The notes under the pieces: generated by a model | Told to the model about the DNA's origin: nothing | The model's database searches: none | What the model saw: only the letters and a program-made list of their open reading frames with translations | Shown: in pieces, positions 1-10,133 of the stretch | Numbering within the stretch: position 1 is the first letter of the stretch | How the letters are laid out: each line of letters starts with the position of its first letter | Assembly: GCA_026993355.1 (NCBI GenBank) | Contig: JALWTX010000022.1 | Location: 62,001-126,000 of the forward strand | From: Flavobacteriales bacterium | GTDB lineage: Bacteria > Bacteroidota > Bacteroidia > Flavobacteriales > Flavobacteriaceae | Length of the DNA: 64,000 nucleotides | Direction of reading: 5' to 3' | Program-made: the position numbers and the translations under genes

Positions 1-786
1 GTGGATAAAAGTGGGCATAAATATATGCCGGATGTAAAAAAATATGGTGGAGATAATCAATTAAAAATAACGACCAAGTTTTTAATTGATAAAGAAGGTG
101 AGCAAATTGATAACGAAGTTCAAAAGCGCTTATTTGAAGGATTAAAATCATATTTCCCTAAAAATTATACTTATCAAGATTTTATAAGCAGCGCTGATAA
201 TAAGAAAATAGGTCGAATGCAATCTATTAAAGTTGGGCCTACTATTGCCGATGATATTAAAAAAGGTTCGGTTTATGCAGTGTTAGGTTCCTTGTTCGTC
301 GTTTTCTTATATATTTTATTCAGATTTAAAAAATGGCAATTTAGTGCCGGTGCGGTCATTGCCGTCTTCCACGATGTTTTGGTAGTGTTGGGTATTTTCT
401 CTTTGATGTGGCGATTTGCCCCATTCAATATGGAAATCGATCAAGCCTTTATTGCAGCAATCTTGACGGTTATTGGTTATTCGTTAAACGATACCGTGGT
501 TATTTTTGATCGTATTCGTGAATTTATGAAAGAGCACCCGCGCTGGCCTTTAGCTAAAAAAATTAATGAGGCTTTAGATAGTACCCTGTCACGTACCTTA
601 AATACCTCACTTACAACTTTATTAACTTTGATTGCCATCTTTATTTTTGGCGGTGAAAGTATTCGAGGCTTTGTATTTGCCTTAATTATAGGGGTTATAG
701 TCGGTACCTATTCCTCATTATTTATTGCCACACCTATTATGTACGATTTGGCAAAGAAAGAAGAAGAAGCTAAACGTCAAAAATAA
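1..786 (+). CDS. secDF: Protein translocase SecDF/SecF C-terminal part (5' truncated by window edge)
   Basis: SecF-type membrane region: GPTIADDIKKGSVYAVLGSLFVVFLYILFRFKKWQFSAGAVIAVFHDVL, then IGYSLNDTVVIFDRIRE, RTLNTSLTTLLTL. Confidence 0.93.
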   Translation: MDKSGHKYMPDVKKYGGDNQLKITTKFLIDKEGEQIDNEVQKRLFEGLKSYFPKNYTYQDFISSADNKKIGRMQSIKVGPTIADDIKKGSVYAVLGSLFVVFLYILFRFKKWQFSAGAVIAVFHDVLVVLGIFSLMWRFAPFNMEIDQAFIAAILTVIGYSLNDTVVIFDRIREFMKEHPRWPLAKKINEALDSTLSRTLNTSLTTLLTLIAIFIFGGESIRGFVFALIIGVIVGTYSSLFIATPIMYDLAKKEEEAKRQK

Positions 787-804
787 AATAAATTTCTTCA
801 ACAA

Positions 805-831
805 AAAAAGCCGCTTCCAAAGCGGCTTTTT
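805..831 (+). terminator. Rho-independent terminator after secDF
   Basis: AAAAAGCCGCTT-CCA-AAGCGGCTTTTT hairpin with T-run. Confidence 0.85.
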
Positions 832-857
832 CATTTAAGGAAAGAGAATGCTACGAT

Positions 858-1499
858 TTAAGCCTTATTTTTAAGCATTGGCACAAATTTAAACATGCCA
901 TGTGTTGTTTCTATAATTTCGCCCGAACTAGTTTTTTCTATTAATTTCATTTCTTGAGACCCTTGACCTACGGGAATAACCATTCGTCCTCCCGGATTAA
1001 GTTGATCTATTAGGCTCTCCGGCACGTAGGGTGCTGCTGCGGTTACAATAATTTTGTCAAATGGGGCATACAGCGGTAAGCCTTTATAGCCATCCCCATA
1101 TCCCATATATTTTAGTCGGACATTAATTTTTTCTAAATTTTTTTTCGCTTTTAAATAAAGTTCTTTAATACGTTCAATAGTATAGACTTTAGCACCTAAA
1201 TGGTATAAAATAGCAGCTTGATAACCGGATCCGGTGCCAATTTCCAATATTTTATCGCCTTTTTTTACTGCTAATAAATCCGTTTGAAAAGCCACGGTGT
1301 AAGGTTGCGATATGGTTTGTCCGGCTGCAATTGGGAAAGCTTTGTCTTGATAAGCATGTGGTTCAAAAGCCGATTCGAGTAATAAATGCCGCGGAACACT
1401 TGCAATAGCTGATAAAACTTTTGGGTCGGTAATACCTTTATTTTTCAACTCCGCCACTAATTTGTTTCTTAATCCTTGGTGTCTGGGTGTATCTGTCAT
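858..1499 (-). CDS. pcm: Protein-L-isoaspartate O-methyltransferase
   Basis: GQTISQPYTVAFQTDLL and ILEIGTGSGYQAAIL motifs of PCMT. Confidence 0.93.
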   Translation of the reverse strand: MTDTPRHQGLRNKLVAELKNKGITDPKVLSAIASVPRHLLLESAFEPHAYQDKAFPIAAGQTISQPYTVAFQTDLLAVKKGDKILEIGTGSGYQAAILYHLGAKVYTIERIKELYLKAKKNLEKINVRLKYMGYGDGYKGLPLYAPFDKIIVTAAAPYVPESLIDQLNPGGRMVIPVGQGSQEMKLIEKTSSGEIIETTHGMFKFVPMLKNKA

Positions 1500-1610
1500 T
1501 GCCTGTTTCTTTTGGGTCGAAATTACATAAATTCATAGGAAAAATGACCAAAAAATATTAAATTTGTTTTTATTTGTAAACTAATTGTAAATCAATAAAA
1601 TATTTATTAT

Positions 1611-2498
1611 ATGAAAAAGATAGCCGTAATAGGTGCCGGTACTATGGGCAATGGTATTGCTCATGTTTTTGCTCAATCGGGTTTTGAAGTGCATTTAATC
1701 GATGTGTCAAAATCTGCTTTAGATAGAGCCATTGATACAATCACCAAGAATTTAATGCGTTTGCTTGCCAAAGATAAAATTGATGAGCAAACCAAAGAGA
1801 AAACACTACAAAATATTCAGATTTTTGAGAGTTTGTCAGAAGGTGTCAAAGATGTTGATTTGGTGGTGGAAGCAGCCACAGAAAACATCGATTTAAAATT
1901 AAAAATTTTTAAAGATTTAAGCGAACTCACTCCCCAAGATGTGATTTTAGCCTCTAATACCTCATCTATTTCTATAACCACAATAGCTTCGGTTACAAAC
2001 CGTCCTGATAAAGTAATCGGGATGCATTTTATGAACCCTGTGCCCATTATGAAATTGGTCGAAGTTATTCGCGGTTATTCAACTTCTGACGAGACCTATC
2101 ATCAAATTGAATCCTTGGCCAGACAATTGGGTAAAGTGCCGGTTGAAGTAAATGATTATCCGGGATTTGTTGCCAATCGTATTTTAATGCCCATGATAAA
2201 TGAAGCTATTGAAACGCTCTACACAGGTGTAGCAGGCGTTAAAGAAATAGATACCGTGATGAAATTAGGTATGGGGCATCCTATGGGACCCCTACAATTA
2301 GCTGATTTTATTGGTTTAGATGTTTGTTTGGCTATTTTGAATGTGATGTATGACGGATTTAAAAATCCAAAATATGCGCCGAATCCCTTACTGGTCAAAA
2401 TGGTTGAAGCCGGTAAATACGGTGTTAAATCAGGTGAAGGTTTTTATGACTATAGTCAAAGTAAAAAAGCTGAAATTGTAGCTAAGCAATTTAGATAA
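1611..2498 (+). CDS. 3-hydroxybutyryl-CoA / 3-hydroxyacyl-CoA dehydrogenase
   Basis: GAGTMGNGIAHVFAQ NAD-binding motif, ASNTSSISIT, HFMNPVPIMKLVEVI, GxGFYDY C-terminus. Confidence 0.93.
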   Translation: MKKIAVIGAGTMGNGIAHVFAQSGFEVHLIDVSKSALDRAIDTITKNLMRLLAKDKIDEQTKEKTLQNIQIFESLSEGVKDVDLVVEAATENIDLKLKIFKDLSELTPQDVILASNTSSISITTIASVTNRPDKVIGMHFMNPVPIMKLVEVIRGYSTSDETYHQIESLARQLGKVPVEVNDYPGFVANRILMPMINEAIETLYTGVAGVKEIDTVMKLGMGHPMGPLQLADFIGLDVCLAILNVMYDGFKNPKYAPNPLLVKMVEAGKYGVKSGEGFYDYSQSKKAEIVAKQFR

Positions 2499-2553
2499 AA
2501 CCATTTTTAAAAACAAACGACAAGATATTTTCTTGCCGTTTGTTTATTTTTTA

Positions 2554-2985
2554 TCAGTGCTCATGATGTCCATTGCAATTATGCCCTCCATCACCGTGGT
2601 CATGATGATGATTATGATGTTGAACCGTGCTGGGATCAACGGCTTTTAAAGTACCGGCTATTAGTTTTTCAACCGCTTCATCGGGATTTTTTTCTTCCAC
2701 AATATAAGCTCTAACACCCATACGGGCCAATTTGTTAATACCACCCATACCTATGCCGCCTGTCAGTAAAATTTGACTGGTTAAAACCTCATGGTCTTGC
2801 GGATTGGTTTCAGGGTTGTGGAGCAAATTATGTAAGGTGTGTTCTTTATCTACCTTAATGACTTTGGCCCCGGTAACACCTTCCTTTTCATCAATTTCAT
2901 ATATTTTGAAATAAACGCCATGTCCGGCGTGTTCTGCTATTTTATCACCATTTTTATTAGTGGTTATGGCTACTTTTGCTTTCAT
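2554..2985 (-). CDS. NifB/NifX-type (dinitrogenase iron-molybdenum cofactor biosynthesis) domain protein with His-rich tail
   Basis: MKAKVAITTNKNGDKIAEHAGHGVYFKIYEI and LLTGGIGMGGINKLARMGVRAYIV; C-terminus HHNHHHDHGDGGHNCNGHHEH. Confidence 0.75.
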   Translation of the reverse strand: MKAKVAITTNKNGDKIAEHAGHGVYFKIYEIDEKEGVTGAKVIKVDKEHTLHNLLHNPETNPQDHEVLTSQILLTGGIGMGGINKLARMGVRAYIVEEKNPDEAVEKLIAGTLKAVDPSTVQHHNHHHDHGDGGHNCNGHHEH

Positions 2986-3172
2986 ATTTTAATTTTTTAT
3001 TAAGCAAAGATATTCAAATTTTATCAAAATAATGGAAATTAATAGGTTTTAACTTTTTATGGACAATTGAATTCTAAAATATTTCCTACACATAGAGTAT
3101 CCTTAAAAGATTCATTTTTACGGTTTTTTTTAACCTAAAAAATGATTACTTTTGTTAATACAAGATTATTTT

Positions 3173-4861
3173 ATGAACTACATTGTTTCCGCCTTAAAGT
3201 ATCGTCCACAAACGTTTGAAGATGTCGTTGGACAACAAGCAGTTACAAATACTTTAAAAAATGCGATAGCCAAAGATCATTTGGCACAAGCTTTATTATT
3301 TACCGGCCCGCGTGGTGTCGGAAAAACCACTTGTGCACGTATTTTGGCCAAAGAAATTAATAAAGCCGAAGGTTTAACGGCTGATGAAGATTTTGCTTTT
3401 AATATTTTTGAATTAGATGCGGCTTCAAACAATTCGGTGGATGATATTCGTCATTTAATTGAGCAAGTGCGTATTCCGCCGCAAATTGGTAAATACAAGG
3501 TTTATATTATTGATGAAGTTCATATGTTATCAACTCAAGCATTTAATGCTTTCTTAAAAACCTTGGAAGAACCACCGGCTCATGCTGTGTTTATTTTGGC
3601 AACCACAGAAAAACATAAAATTATACCGACTATTTTATCACGTTGTCAAATTTATGATTTTAAACGTATTAGTGCATATGATATAAAAGAACATCTAAAA
3701 AAAATAGTAGGGCAAGAAGGTTTGGAGGCTGAAGATGATGCACTGTTTTTAATAGCACAAAAAGCAGATGGCGCGTTGCGAGATGCCCTTTCTTTATTTG
3801 ACAAAGTGGTTAGTTATGCTAACGGCAAAATTACCCGGAAAATCGTATCGGAAAGTATGAGCATTTTAGATTATGATGTTTATTTTAAAATGGTCGATTT
3901 ATTTTTGCGCAATGATATCCCTGCCGTTTTAAACTTTTTTAACGAATTGTTATATAAAGGTTTTGATGCGCATCAATTTTTAGCCGGTTTGGCTGGTCAT
4001 TTTAGAGATTTATTAGTTGCTAAGGACCCCAAAACACTTACATTACTCGAAGTTAGTGATAATATAAAAGCTCAATATTTAAAACAATCACAAGCGGTAA
4101 GTATGCCATTTTTGATGCGTGCACTTGATTTGATTACACAAACTGATATTGCCTATAAACAGAGTAAGCAACCTCATTTACTGGTTGAATTGATGTTGAT
4201 GAAATTAGCTTCACTAAATTTAGATGAAGCAAAAAAAAAAATTGAAATAATTCCGGCCAGTTTTTTTAGACAAAGTGTCAAAGTAGTAGAAAGCTTTAAG
4301 CAACCGGATAAAAACTTAAATAAGCCAAATAAAGAACAGCCGGCTTCAATTTCAAAGGTCGCTAAAAAAGAAAAAATAGACCCGATTAAATCTGAAAAGA
4401 GCCCTGGTGTAGCCGGATTATCCTTAAAGGCTTTACGTGAAAAAAAAGCCGAATTAGAACGAATCAATCGTGAAATGGCCGGGCAAAATTTGCCGAAAAA
4501 TTCCTTTTCGCAATCAGATTTTGAAAAATATTGGCAAGCATATTTAAAAAAATTGCGCCTCAATAATGAACGTAATTTACTGTCAATATTAACAATAGAC
4601 CGGGAGCCTCGTGTGCAAATGCCTTATATTCACTTGACCTTACCAAGTGAAGCCTTAAAAAAAGAACTGGAACGTAACAAAGAAAAAGTTCTGAAATTTT
4701 TGCGGCAAAATTTGCAAAATTATGATATAGACTTTGTTATTGAGGTCAAAGAAGAAAAGAAAAAAGAATTTGTTTACACCAAAAAGGATAAATTTCGAAA
4801 AATGATTGAAAAATATCCTGATTTGATTTATTTAAAAGAGAAATTCAATATTGACTTATAA
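3173..4861 (+). CDS. dnaX: DNA polymerase III subunit gamma/tau
   Basis: YRPQTFEDVVGQ, GPRGVGKTTCARILA, ELDAASNNSVDDIR, IDEVHMLS, LATTEKHKIIPTILSRCQ; MNYIVSALKYRPQTF start preferred over the track's TTG start at 3152. Confidence 0.95.
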   Translation: MNYIVSALKYRPQTFEDVVGQQAVTNTLKNAIAKDHLAQALLFTGPRGVGKTTCARILAKEINKAEGLTADEDFAFNIFELDAASNNSVDDIRHLIEQVRIPPQIGKYKVYIIDEVHMLSTQAFNAFLKTLEEPPAHAVFILATTEKHKIIPTILSRCQIYDFKRISAYDIKEHLKKIVGQEGLEAEDDALFLIAQKADGALRDALSLFDKVVSYANGKITRKIVSESMSILDYDVYFKMVDLFLRNDIPAVLNFFNELLYKGFDAHQFLAGLAGHFRDLLVAKDPKTLTLLEVSDNIKAQYLKQSQAVSMPFLMRALDLITQTDIAYKQSKQPHLLVELMLMKLASLNLDEAKKKIEIIPASFFRQSVKVVESFKQPDKNLNKPNKEQPASISKVAKKEKIDPIKSEKSPGVAGLSLKALREKKAELERINREMAGQNLPKNSFSQSDFEKYWQAYLKKLRLNNERNLLSILTIDREPRVQMPYIHLTLPSEALKKELERNKEKVLKFLRQNLQNYDIDFVIEVKEEKKKEFVYTKKDKFRKMIEKYPDLIYLKEKFNIDL

Positions 4862-4870
4862 CTAAAAAGC

Positions 4871-6055
4871 TTAAAATTTGAATTTTTCCCAAAAATCAGG
4901 AAATGATTTCACTACAACATCCGGATGTTCAATAGTTATTGCCGGATATAATATTTGTAAAATAGCAAAACTCATGGCCATACGGTGGTCATCATAGGTT
5001 TTTATGATCGTATCGGTATTTGTGATAACCGGATTTAATATTTCTAACTCACTATTATTAATTTTGACTTTGGCTCCCAGTTTTATCATCTCATTTTTAA
5101 GGGCCAATAAACGGTCGGTTTCTTTTATTTTTAAGGTCTGTAGTCCTGTTAGTTTACATTTTATGCCTAAAGCTAAGCAAGTAACTGCTAATGTTTGCGC
5201 TAAATCAGGGGTATCTATTAAGTCAAATTTTAGAAAATCAGGTTTTTTAAAATCCGGACGCGGTGTTAAAAGAATTTGTTTATTTGATATAAAATCGGTT
5301 TTAATGCCAAATTTTTCAAAATACTGATGTATGAACCGGTCCCCTTGTAAGGAAGTGTGCTTAAAATTTTGCAACAATAAAGTTTGCTTCAAAACGGCGG
5401 CAGCTCCATAAAAATAAGAAGCAGAAGACCAATCGCCTTCTATTTTAATAGTTGTGCTTGTTAGTTTAGGGGTAGGGAATACATTTATCTTGTTTTTGTT
5501 TTGGTTATTCTGGACACCTAGACGACTTAGAATTTGCAGAGTCATCTGGACATAGGGTTTTGAGACTTGTTGTCCCTTTAAATGAATGGATAAGCCTTTG
5601 GGCAAAGCCGGGGCTATTAACAACAAAGCACTGATGTATTGACTGCTGATATTTTGGGTAATACTGACTTCATTATCTGTAAAATCTTTTCCTTGAATCA
5701 AGAGTGGCGGGTAGCCCTCTTTTTCTAAATATGTAATATCGGCACCAAGTTGTCTTAAAGCATCTACTAAAACACTGATAGGACGTTGCCGCATGCGAGA
5801 TGAGCCATCTAAAATAAATTTTTTTCCGGTTTGTATGCTTAGCAGAGCTGTTAAAAAACGCATAGCCGTGCCGGCATGACCAATATTTATTTCATAAACA
5901 TTCTTATCTTGTTTTAAAGTTTGCAAGGCTTTTTGTAAAATTTGGGTATCCTTGGCTGTACTTAGGTTCTCTAATTTTAAATCAGAATATAAATATTTTA
6001 AAATTAAATACCTGTTAGAAAGACTTTTAGAAGATGGTATATTGATCGGTTTCAT
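4871..6055 (-). CDS. aroA: 3-phosphoshikimate 1-carboxyvinyltransferase (EPSP synthase)
   Basis: PSSKSLSNRYLIL, GHAGTAMRFLTALL, GDWSSASYFYGAAAVL, KETDRLLAL, YDDHRMAMSFA. Confidence 0.92.
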   Translation of the reverse strand: MKPINIPSSKSLSNRYLILKYLYSDLKLENLSTAKDTQILQKALQTLKQDKNVYEINIGHAGTAMRFLTALLSIQTGKKFILDGSSRMRQRPISVLVDALRQLGADITYLEKEGYPPLLIQGKDFTDNEVSITQNISSQYISALLLIAPALPKGLSIHLKGQQVSKPYVQMTLQILSRLGVQNNQNKNKINVFPTPKLTSTTIKIEGDWSSASYFYGAAAVLKQTLLLQNFKHTSLQGDRFIHQYFEKFGIKTDFISNKQILLTPRPDFKKPDFLKFDLIDTPDLAQTLAVTCLALGIKCKLTGLQTLKIKETDRLLALKNEMIKLGAKVKINNSELEILNPVITNTDTIIKTYDDHRMAMSFAILQILYPAITIEHPDVVVKSFPDFWEKFKF

Positions 6056-6180
6056 TGAAATCTCTAATTAAGATGCTTTAATTGAATAAGAATTGTAAAA
6101 TTAGGTAAAAAATAGCGAAAACATTTTTTTAAAATACAAAAAGATAAAAATAGTATCTTAGCTATTTCAAATGTATTTGT

Positions 6181-6858
6181 ATGAAATTTATTGCTATTAA
6201 TACGCAATTACAACTCAACAATCATGATGTAATATCTGTCAATGAAGCGGAATTCTATAAATTGCCTTTGACCGATGTTGACTATGTCATAGTAAGTGGG
6301 GGAGATGGTTTGCTCAGACGAGTTATTGAATCGATTATTTTTTCAGGCGAACATAAACCGAAAATTATCGTTGATGCAAAAGGTTCATTTAATGTGATTG
6401 CCAAAAAGCATTTGCTACCTAAAATAGACAGGATCGTTAAAAAAATAAATTCGGGACAAGTGTTAAAGACCAAAAAACAGCCTGTTTATAAATTAAATAA
6501 TTATATTTTTTTGTTTTCGGCCGGTAATATGTTTGACGCTTTACATATTCATTTGGCCGAAATGCTGCGGGTAGGTTTATTAAAAAAGGGACCTTATAAA
6601 TACCTTATTTCCGCCATATTAATTGCACCGGTAATTTTATTGACTACGCCTTTTTTGTTGTTCTCATCAAAACGGTTTTTTATTTTTACACCTTTCAGAA
6701 TATTTAATTTTCAGAATTTTTATACTAAAATTGAACATTTAAAAGTCAATTTAGAAAATAATTATAACTTATTGGAAATAGATGGTGATTTAATTATTAT
6801 TGAAAATGATGAAATTGAAGTGAAGTTATTAGATTATATTGATATTGTTTACAATTAA
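6181..6858 (+). CDS. Short divergent diacylglycerol kinase catalytic-domain-like protein
   Basis: VSGGDGLLRRVI motif of DAGK catalytic domain; GSFNVIAKK where GTGN(D/S) is expected; C-terminal LEIDGDLI. Confidence 0.6.
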   Translation: MKFIAINTQLQLNNHDVISVNEAEFYKLPLTDVDYVIVSGGDGLLRRVIESIIFSGEHKPKIIVDAKGSFNVIAKKHLLPKIDRIVKKINSGQVLKTKKQPVYKLNNYIFLFSAGNMFDALHIHLAEMLRVGLLKKGPYKYLISAILIAPVILLTTPFLLFSSKRFFIFTPFRIFNFQNFYTKIEHLKVNLENNYNLLEIDGDLIIIENDEIEVKLLDYIDIVYN

Positions 6859-6912
6859 TGAAATATAAATTTTTAATCAAAAAAGTGTATTTTTGAAAAA
6901 AACTATTGGACT

Positions 6913-7659
6913 ATGGATAGATTAAAAGATATGAATGTGGTAATTACCGGGGCAGCGCGTGGTATTGGTCGTGTAATTGCTTTATTTTTTGCCGAATATG
7001 GTGCAAATGTAGCTTTCACCGGAAGAAAAATTGACGATAATTTTACCAGTTTGGAAAAAGAATTAAGAGAATTTGGTGTAAAGGCCAAAGGCTATGTATC
7101 TGACGCCTCAGATTTTGAAGCTGCCCAAAACACTGCCAGTGAAATTGTCAAAGATTTTGGTTCGATTGATGCTTTAATTAACAATGCAGGAATTACCCGC
7201 GATAACTTATTAATGCGCATGAGTGAAAAAGATTGGGATGATATCATGAATGTCAATCTAAAATCTGTTTTTAATTGGACCAAAGCCGTTGTGCGTCCCA
7301 TGATGAAAGCCCGCAAAGGCTCCATTATAAATATGAGCTCTGTCGTTGGGACAGGCGGTAATGCCGGACAGTCTAACTATGCTGCTTCCAAAGCAGGTAT
7401 TATTGGCTTTACCAAATCAATAGCCAAAGAATTGGGCAGTCGTAATATTCGTTGCAATGCCATTGCACCGGGTTTTATAGAAACCGAAATGACCAAAGAG
7501 TTGCCCGAAAAAGTCATTAATGAATGGTTGGCTAAAATACCTTTAAAACGCACCGGAAAACCGGAAGATGTGGCCAATGCTTGCTTATTTTTAGCCTCGG
7601 ATTTATCAAGTTATATTACCGGACAAGTTTTGACAGTTGATGGGGGTATGACCATTTAA
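6913..7659 (+). CDS. fabG: 3-oxoacyl-ACP reductase (SDR family)
   Basis: TGAARGIGR, NNAGITRDNLLMRM, YAASKAGIIGFTKS, APGFIETEMT, GGMTI end. Confidence 0.93.
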   Translation: MDRLKDMNVVITGAARGIGRVIALFFAEYGANVAFTGRKIDDNFTSLEKELREFGVKAKGYVSDASDFEAAQNTASEIVKDFGSIDALINNAGITRDNLLMRMSEKDWDDIMNVNLKSVFNWTKAVVRPMMKARKGSIINMSSVVGTGGNAGQSNYAASKAGIIGFTKSIAKELGSRNIRCNAIAPGFIETEMTKELPEKVINEWLAKIPLKRTGKPEDVANACLFLASDLSSYITGQVLTVDGGMTI

Positions 7660-7672
7660 TTTTTTCCATCAT

Positions 7673-9664
7673 ATGTATTATATTTTAGCCATATTAGCGG
7701 CTTTATTATTAAGTGCTTTTCAATATTTATATAAACGAAAAGCACTTCTGCTTTTTATCATTCGTTTTTTAGTATATGCCTTAATTTTTTTGTTATTGCT
7801 CAACCCGAAAATTAGCCATAAAAAAGAGATTATTACTAAACCGGATCTTTATATGTTGGCAGATAATTCATTATCTATAAAATACGCCAAGCATACTGAC
7901 AGCATTAGACAATTAATCCAGATTCTTAAACAGAATAACCGGCTAAATAAGAAATTTAAAATTCATTATTTTAAATTTGGCAAGCAAACACATCTTCTAG
8001 ACACCCTCCAATTTAAAGACAAGCAAACTAATATCGCACAAGCACTTGACAAAATACTTTTTTTAAGTAAACCCGATAGAACTTCACCGGTTCTTTTGTT
8101 ATCAGATGGTCAGCAAAATTTTGGAAAAGATTATAATTCAATTAATTTTAGCTCCAAGAAAATTAATATCTTCCCGGTTATTTTTAGTGATACTATCCCT
8201 CCTCAAGACATACATGTCGATTTAATCAATACCAATCCTTACGCTTTTAAAGACAATAAATTTCCGGTTGAAGTGTTTTTAGCTGCAAATTTAAACCAAG
8301 CAAAAACCGTAAATTTTTATGTACGGGAAAATAAAAAAACACTTTTCCAAAAAAAACTTCAATTTACACCTCAAAAAAAAGCTATAAAATTAAACTTTTA
8401 TTTGCCTGCCGGAAAATTAGGAACTCATTTATACGTTGTTTCATTGTCACCCTTTACAGGTGAAAAAAATATCTTAAACAATCATCAATATTTTAAAGTT
8501 AGAGTAATAGACAATAAACACAACATCTTGTTGGTGTCAGATATTATACATCCTGATTTAGGGGCTATAAAAAGAAGTGTAGAAACCCATAAAAATTTAA
8601 AAATAGACTTAACAACACCGCTAAAATTGCCGGCAAATATCCGGAAATATGAAAGTGTTATTCTCTATCAGCCAAATACAGAATTCAAGCCGGTTTTCGA
8701 AATTATAAAAAAGAAAGAGATGCCATGGTTGATTATTACCGGAACGCAAACCGATTGGCAATTTTTAAATCGACAAAATCTTTTTTTTAATAAATTAACG
8801 ACCCATAGTTTTGAAAATTATTTTCCTTTAAAAAATAAAGCTTTCTCCCTTTTTAAATTACCCTCTCTTAAAGTTGATGATTTTCCACCGCTTAAAGACT
8901 TCTATGGACAAGTAAAATTAAAGGGTATTTATGATATTGTTTTTTACAGCCGTATTAATGGATTTAATAGTAAACAAGCTTTATTTGCTTTCAATTCGCA
9001 AAAAAGACAAGCTGTTGTTTTAGGAGAAAATCTGTGGCAATGGCGTTTACAAGCCGGTATTGAACATCAGATTGACCAGTTTGATCAATTATTATTTCAA
9101 ACAATTCAATATTTGAGCTTAAAAAAGAATTATGACCGGTTAAAAATTTATCATAAAAACATTTATTATCAGGGTAGTCCTATTAAAATTTATGCCCGTT
9201 TTTTAGACAAAAATTTATCCCCTGATTTAAATCTTACGCCTTCTATAGAGTTAAGATCTAAACAAAAAACCTTGTTATTACCATTAATTTTATCTGGCAA
9301 TCAATATCAAGTTACCTTAAACGACTTGCCTCCAGGCAAATATCAATATCGCATTTTTGATAAGCATGCTAATTTATCAAAAAACGGTCAATTTGAAATT
9401 TTGCCTTATAACTTGGAACAAATTAACACTTGGATAAATTTGCCGAAGCTCCGAAGACTAGCGCAACAAACAAATGGCCAGGTTATTTTGGCAAGTTATT
9501 TTAAAAAAGCTCTGGACAACTTGCTGCTTTCCGCCAATTATAAGTCCATTGTATCTTATAAATCAACTGAAGGAAATTTAATAGATTATAAAATTTTACT
9601 CTTCATATTATTGGTTTTACTAGGCATAGAATGGTTTATTAAAAAATTAAAAGGAAGTTTATAA
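7673..9664 (+). CDS. Membrane-anchored protein of unknown function, vWA-like/BatA-like architecture
   Basis: Two N-terminal TM segments, DLYMLADNSLSIK and PVLLLSDGQQNFGKDY vWA-like motifs, C-terminal TM. Confidence 0.5.
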   Translation: MYYILAILAALLLSAFQYLYKRKALLLFIIRFLVYALIFLLLLNPKISHKKEIITKPDLYMLADNSLSIKYAKHTDSIRQLIQILKQNNRLNKKFKIHYFKFGKQTHLLDTLQFKDKQTNIAQALDKILFLSKPDRTSPVLLLSDGQQNFGKDYNSINFSSKKINIFPVIFSDTIPPQDIHVDLINTNPYAFKDNKFPVEVFLAANLNQAKTVNFYVRENKKTLFQKKLQFTPQKKAIKLNFYLPAGKLGTHLYVVSLSPFTGEKNILNNHQYFKVRVIDNKHNILLVSDIIHPDLGAIKRSVETHKNLKIDLTTPLKLPANIRKYESVILYQPNTEFKPVFEIIKKKEMPWLIITGTQTDWQFLNRQNLFFNKLTTHSFENYFPLKNKAFSLFKLPSLKVDDFPPLKDFYGQVKLKGIYDIVFYSRINGFNSKQALFAFNSQKRQAVVLGENLWQWRLQAGIEHQIDQFDQLLFQTIQYLSLKKNYDRLKIYHKNIYYQGSPIKIYARFLDKNLSPDLNLTPSIELRSKQKTLLLPLILSGNQYQVTLNDLPPGKYQYRIFDKHANLSKNGQFEILPYNLEQINTWINLPKLRRLAQQTNGQVILASYFKKALDNLLLSANYKSIVSYKSTEGNLIDYKILLFILLVLLGIEWFIKKLKGSL

Positions 9665-9665
9665 G

Positions 9666-10133
9666 ATGAAAAAAGTAAGTGCCGGAATATTACTCTATCG
9701 ATTTAAAAATGACGAGTTACAAGTATTTTTGGTTCATCCCGGTGGCCCTTTTTGGTATCATAAAGACCGGCATACTTGGAGTATCCCCAAAGGTGAGGTT
9801 GAAGATGGTGAAGATTTATTGGCAACAGCTAAAAGAGAATTTGAGGAAGAAACAGGTCAAAAATTAAATACAAATAAACTAATTCAGTTAAATCCGGTAA
9901 AGCAAAAAGGTGGAAAAATCGTATATGCCTGGGCAACCGAAGGAGATCTTAATCCGGCAGACCTTAAAAGTAACACTTTTGAATTGGAATGGCCACCTAA
10001 ATCAGGCAATCTTCAATCTTTTCCTGAAATAGATAAAGGGGCTTGGTTTTCAATAGGTGAAGCTATGGAAAAAATAAATGAAGCACAGAAATCTTTTTTA
10101 ACCCAATTAGTTGAATTAATTAACAAGTCTTAG
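9666..10133 (+). CDS. NUDIX hydrolase
   Basis: IPKGEVEDGEDLLATAKREFEEETG = NUDIX box GX5EX7REUXEEXG. Confidence 0.92.
   Translation: MKKVSAGILLYRFKNDELQVFLVHPGGPFWYHKDRHTWSIPKGEVEDGEDLLATAKREFEEETGQKLNTNKLIQLNPVKQKGGKIVYAWATEGDLNPADLKSNTFELEWPPKSGNLQSFPEIDKGAWFSIGEAMEKINEAQKSFLTQLVELINKS

Noticed and set aside
1817-2047. Minus-strand ORF inside the hydroxybutyryl-CoA dehydrogenase gene
   Set aside because: Antisense shadow of a well-supported CDS, no recognisable domain. The same applies to the other antisense ORFs inside dnaX, aroA, fabG, gyrB, recQ, thiolase, mdh and the EF-G paralog.
2505-2550. AACAAACGACAAG / CTTGCCGTTTGTT inverted repeat
   Set aside because: Best explained as a shared terminator for the convergent hydroxybutyryl-CoA dehydrogenase and NifX-like genes.
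9679-9867. 62-aa ORF in another frame of the NUDIX gene
   Set aside because: Fully nested in the NUDIX CDS whose reading frame carries the motif.
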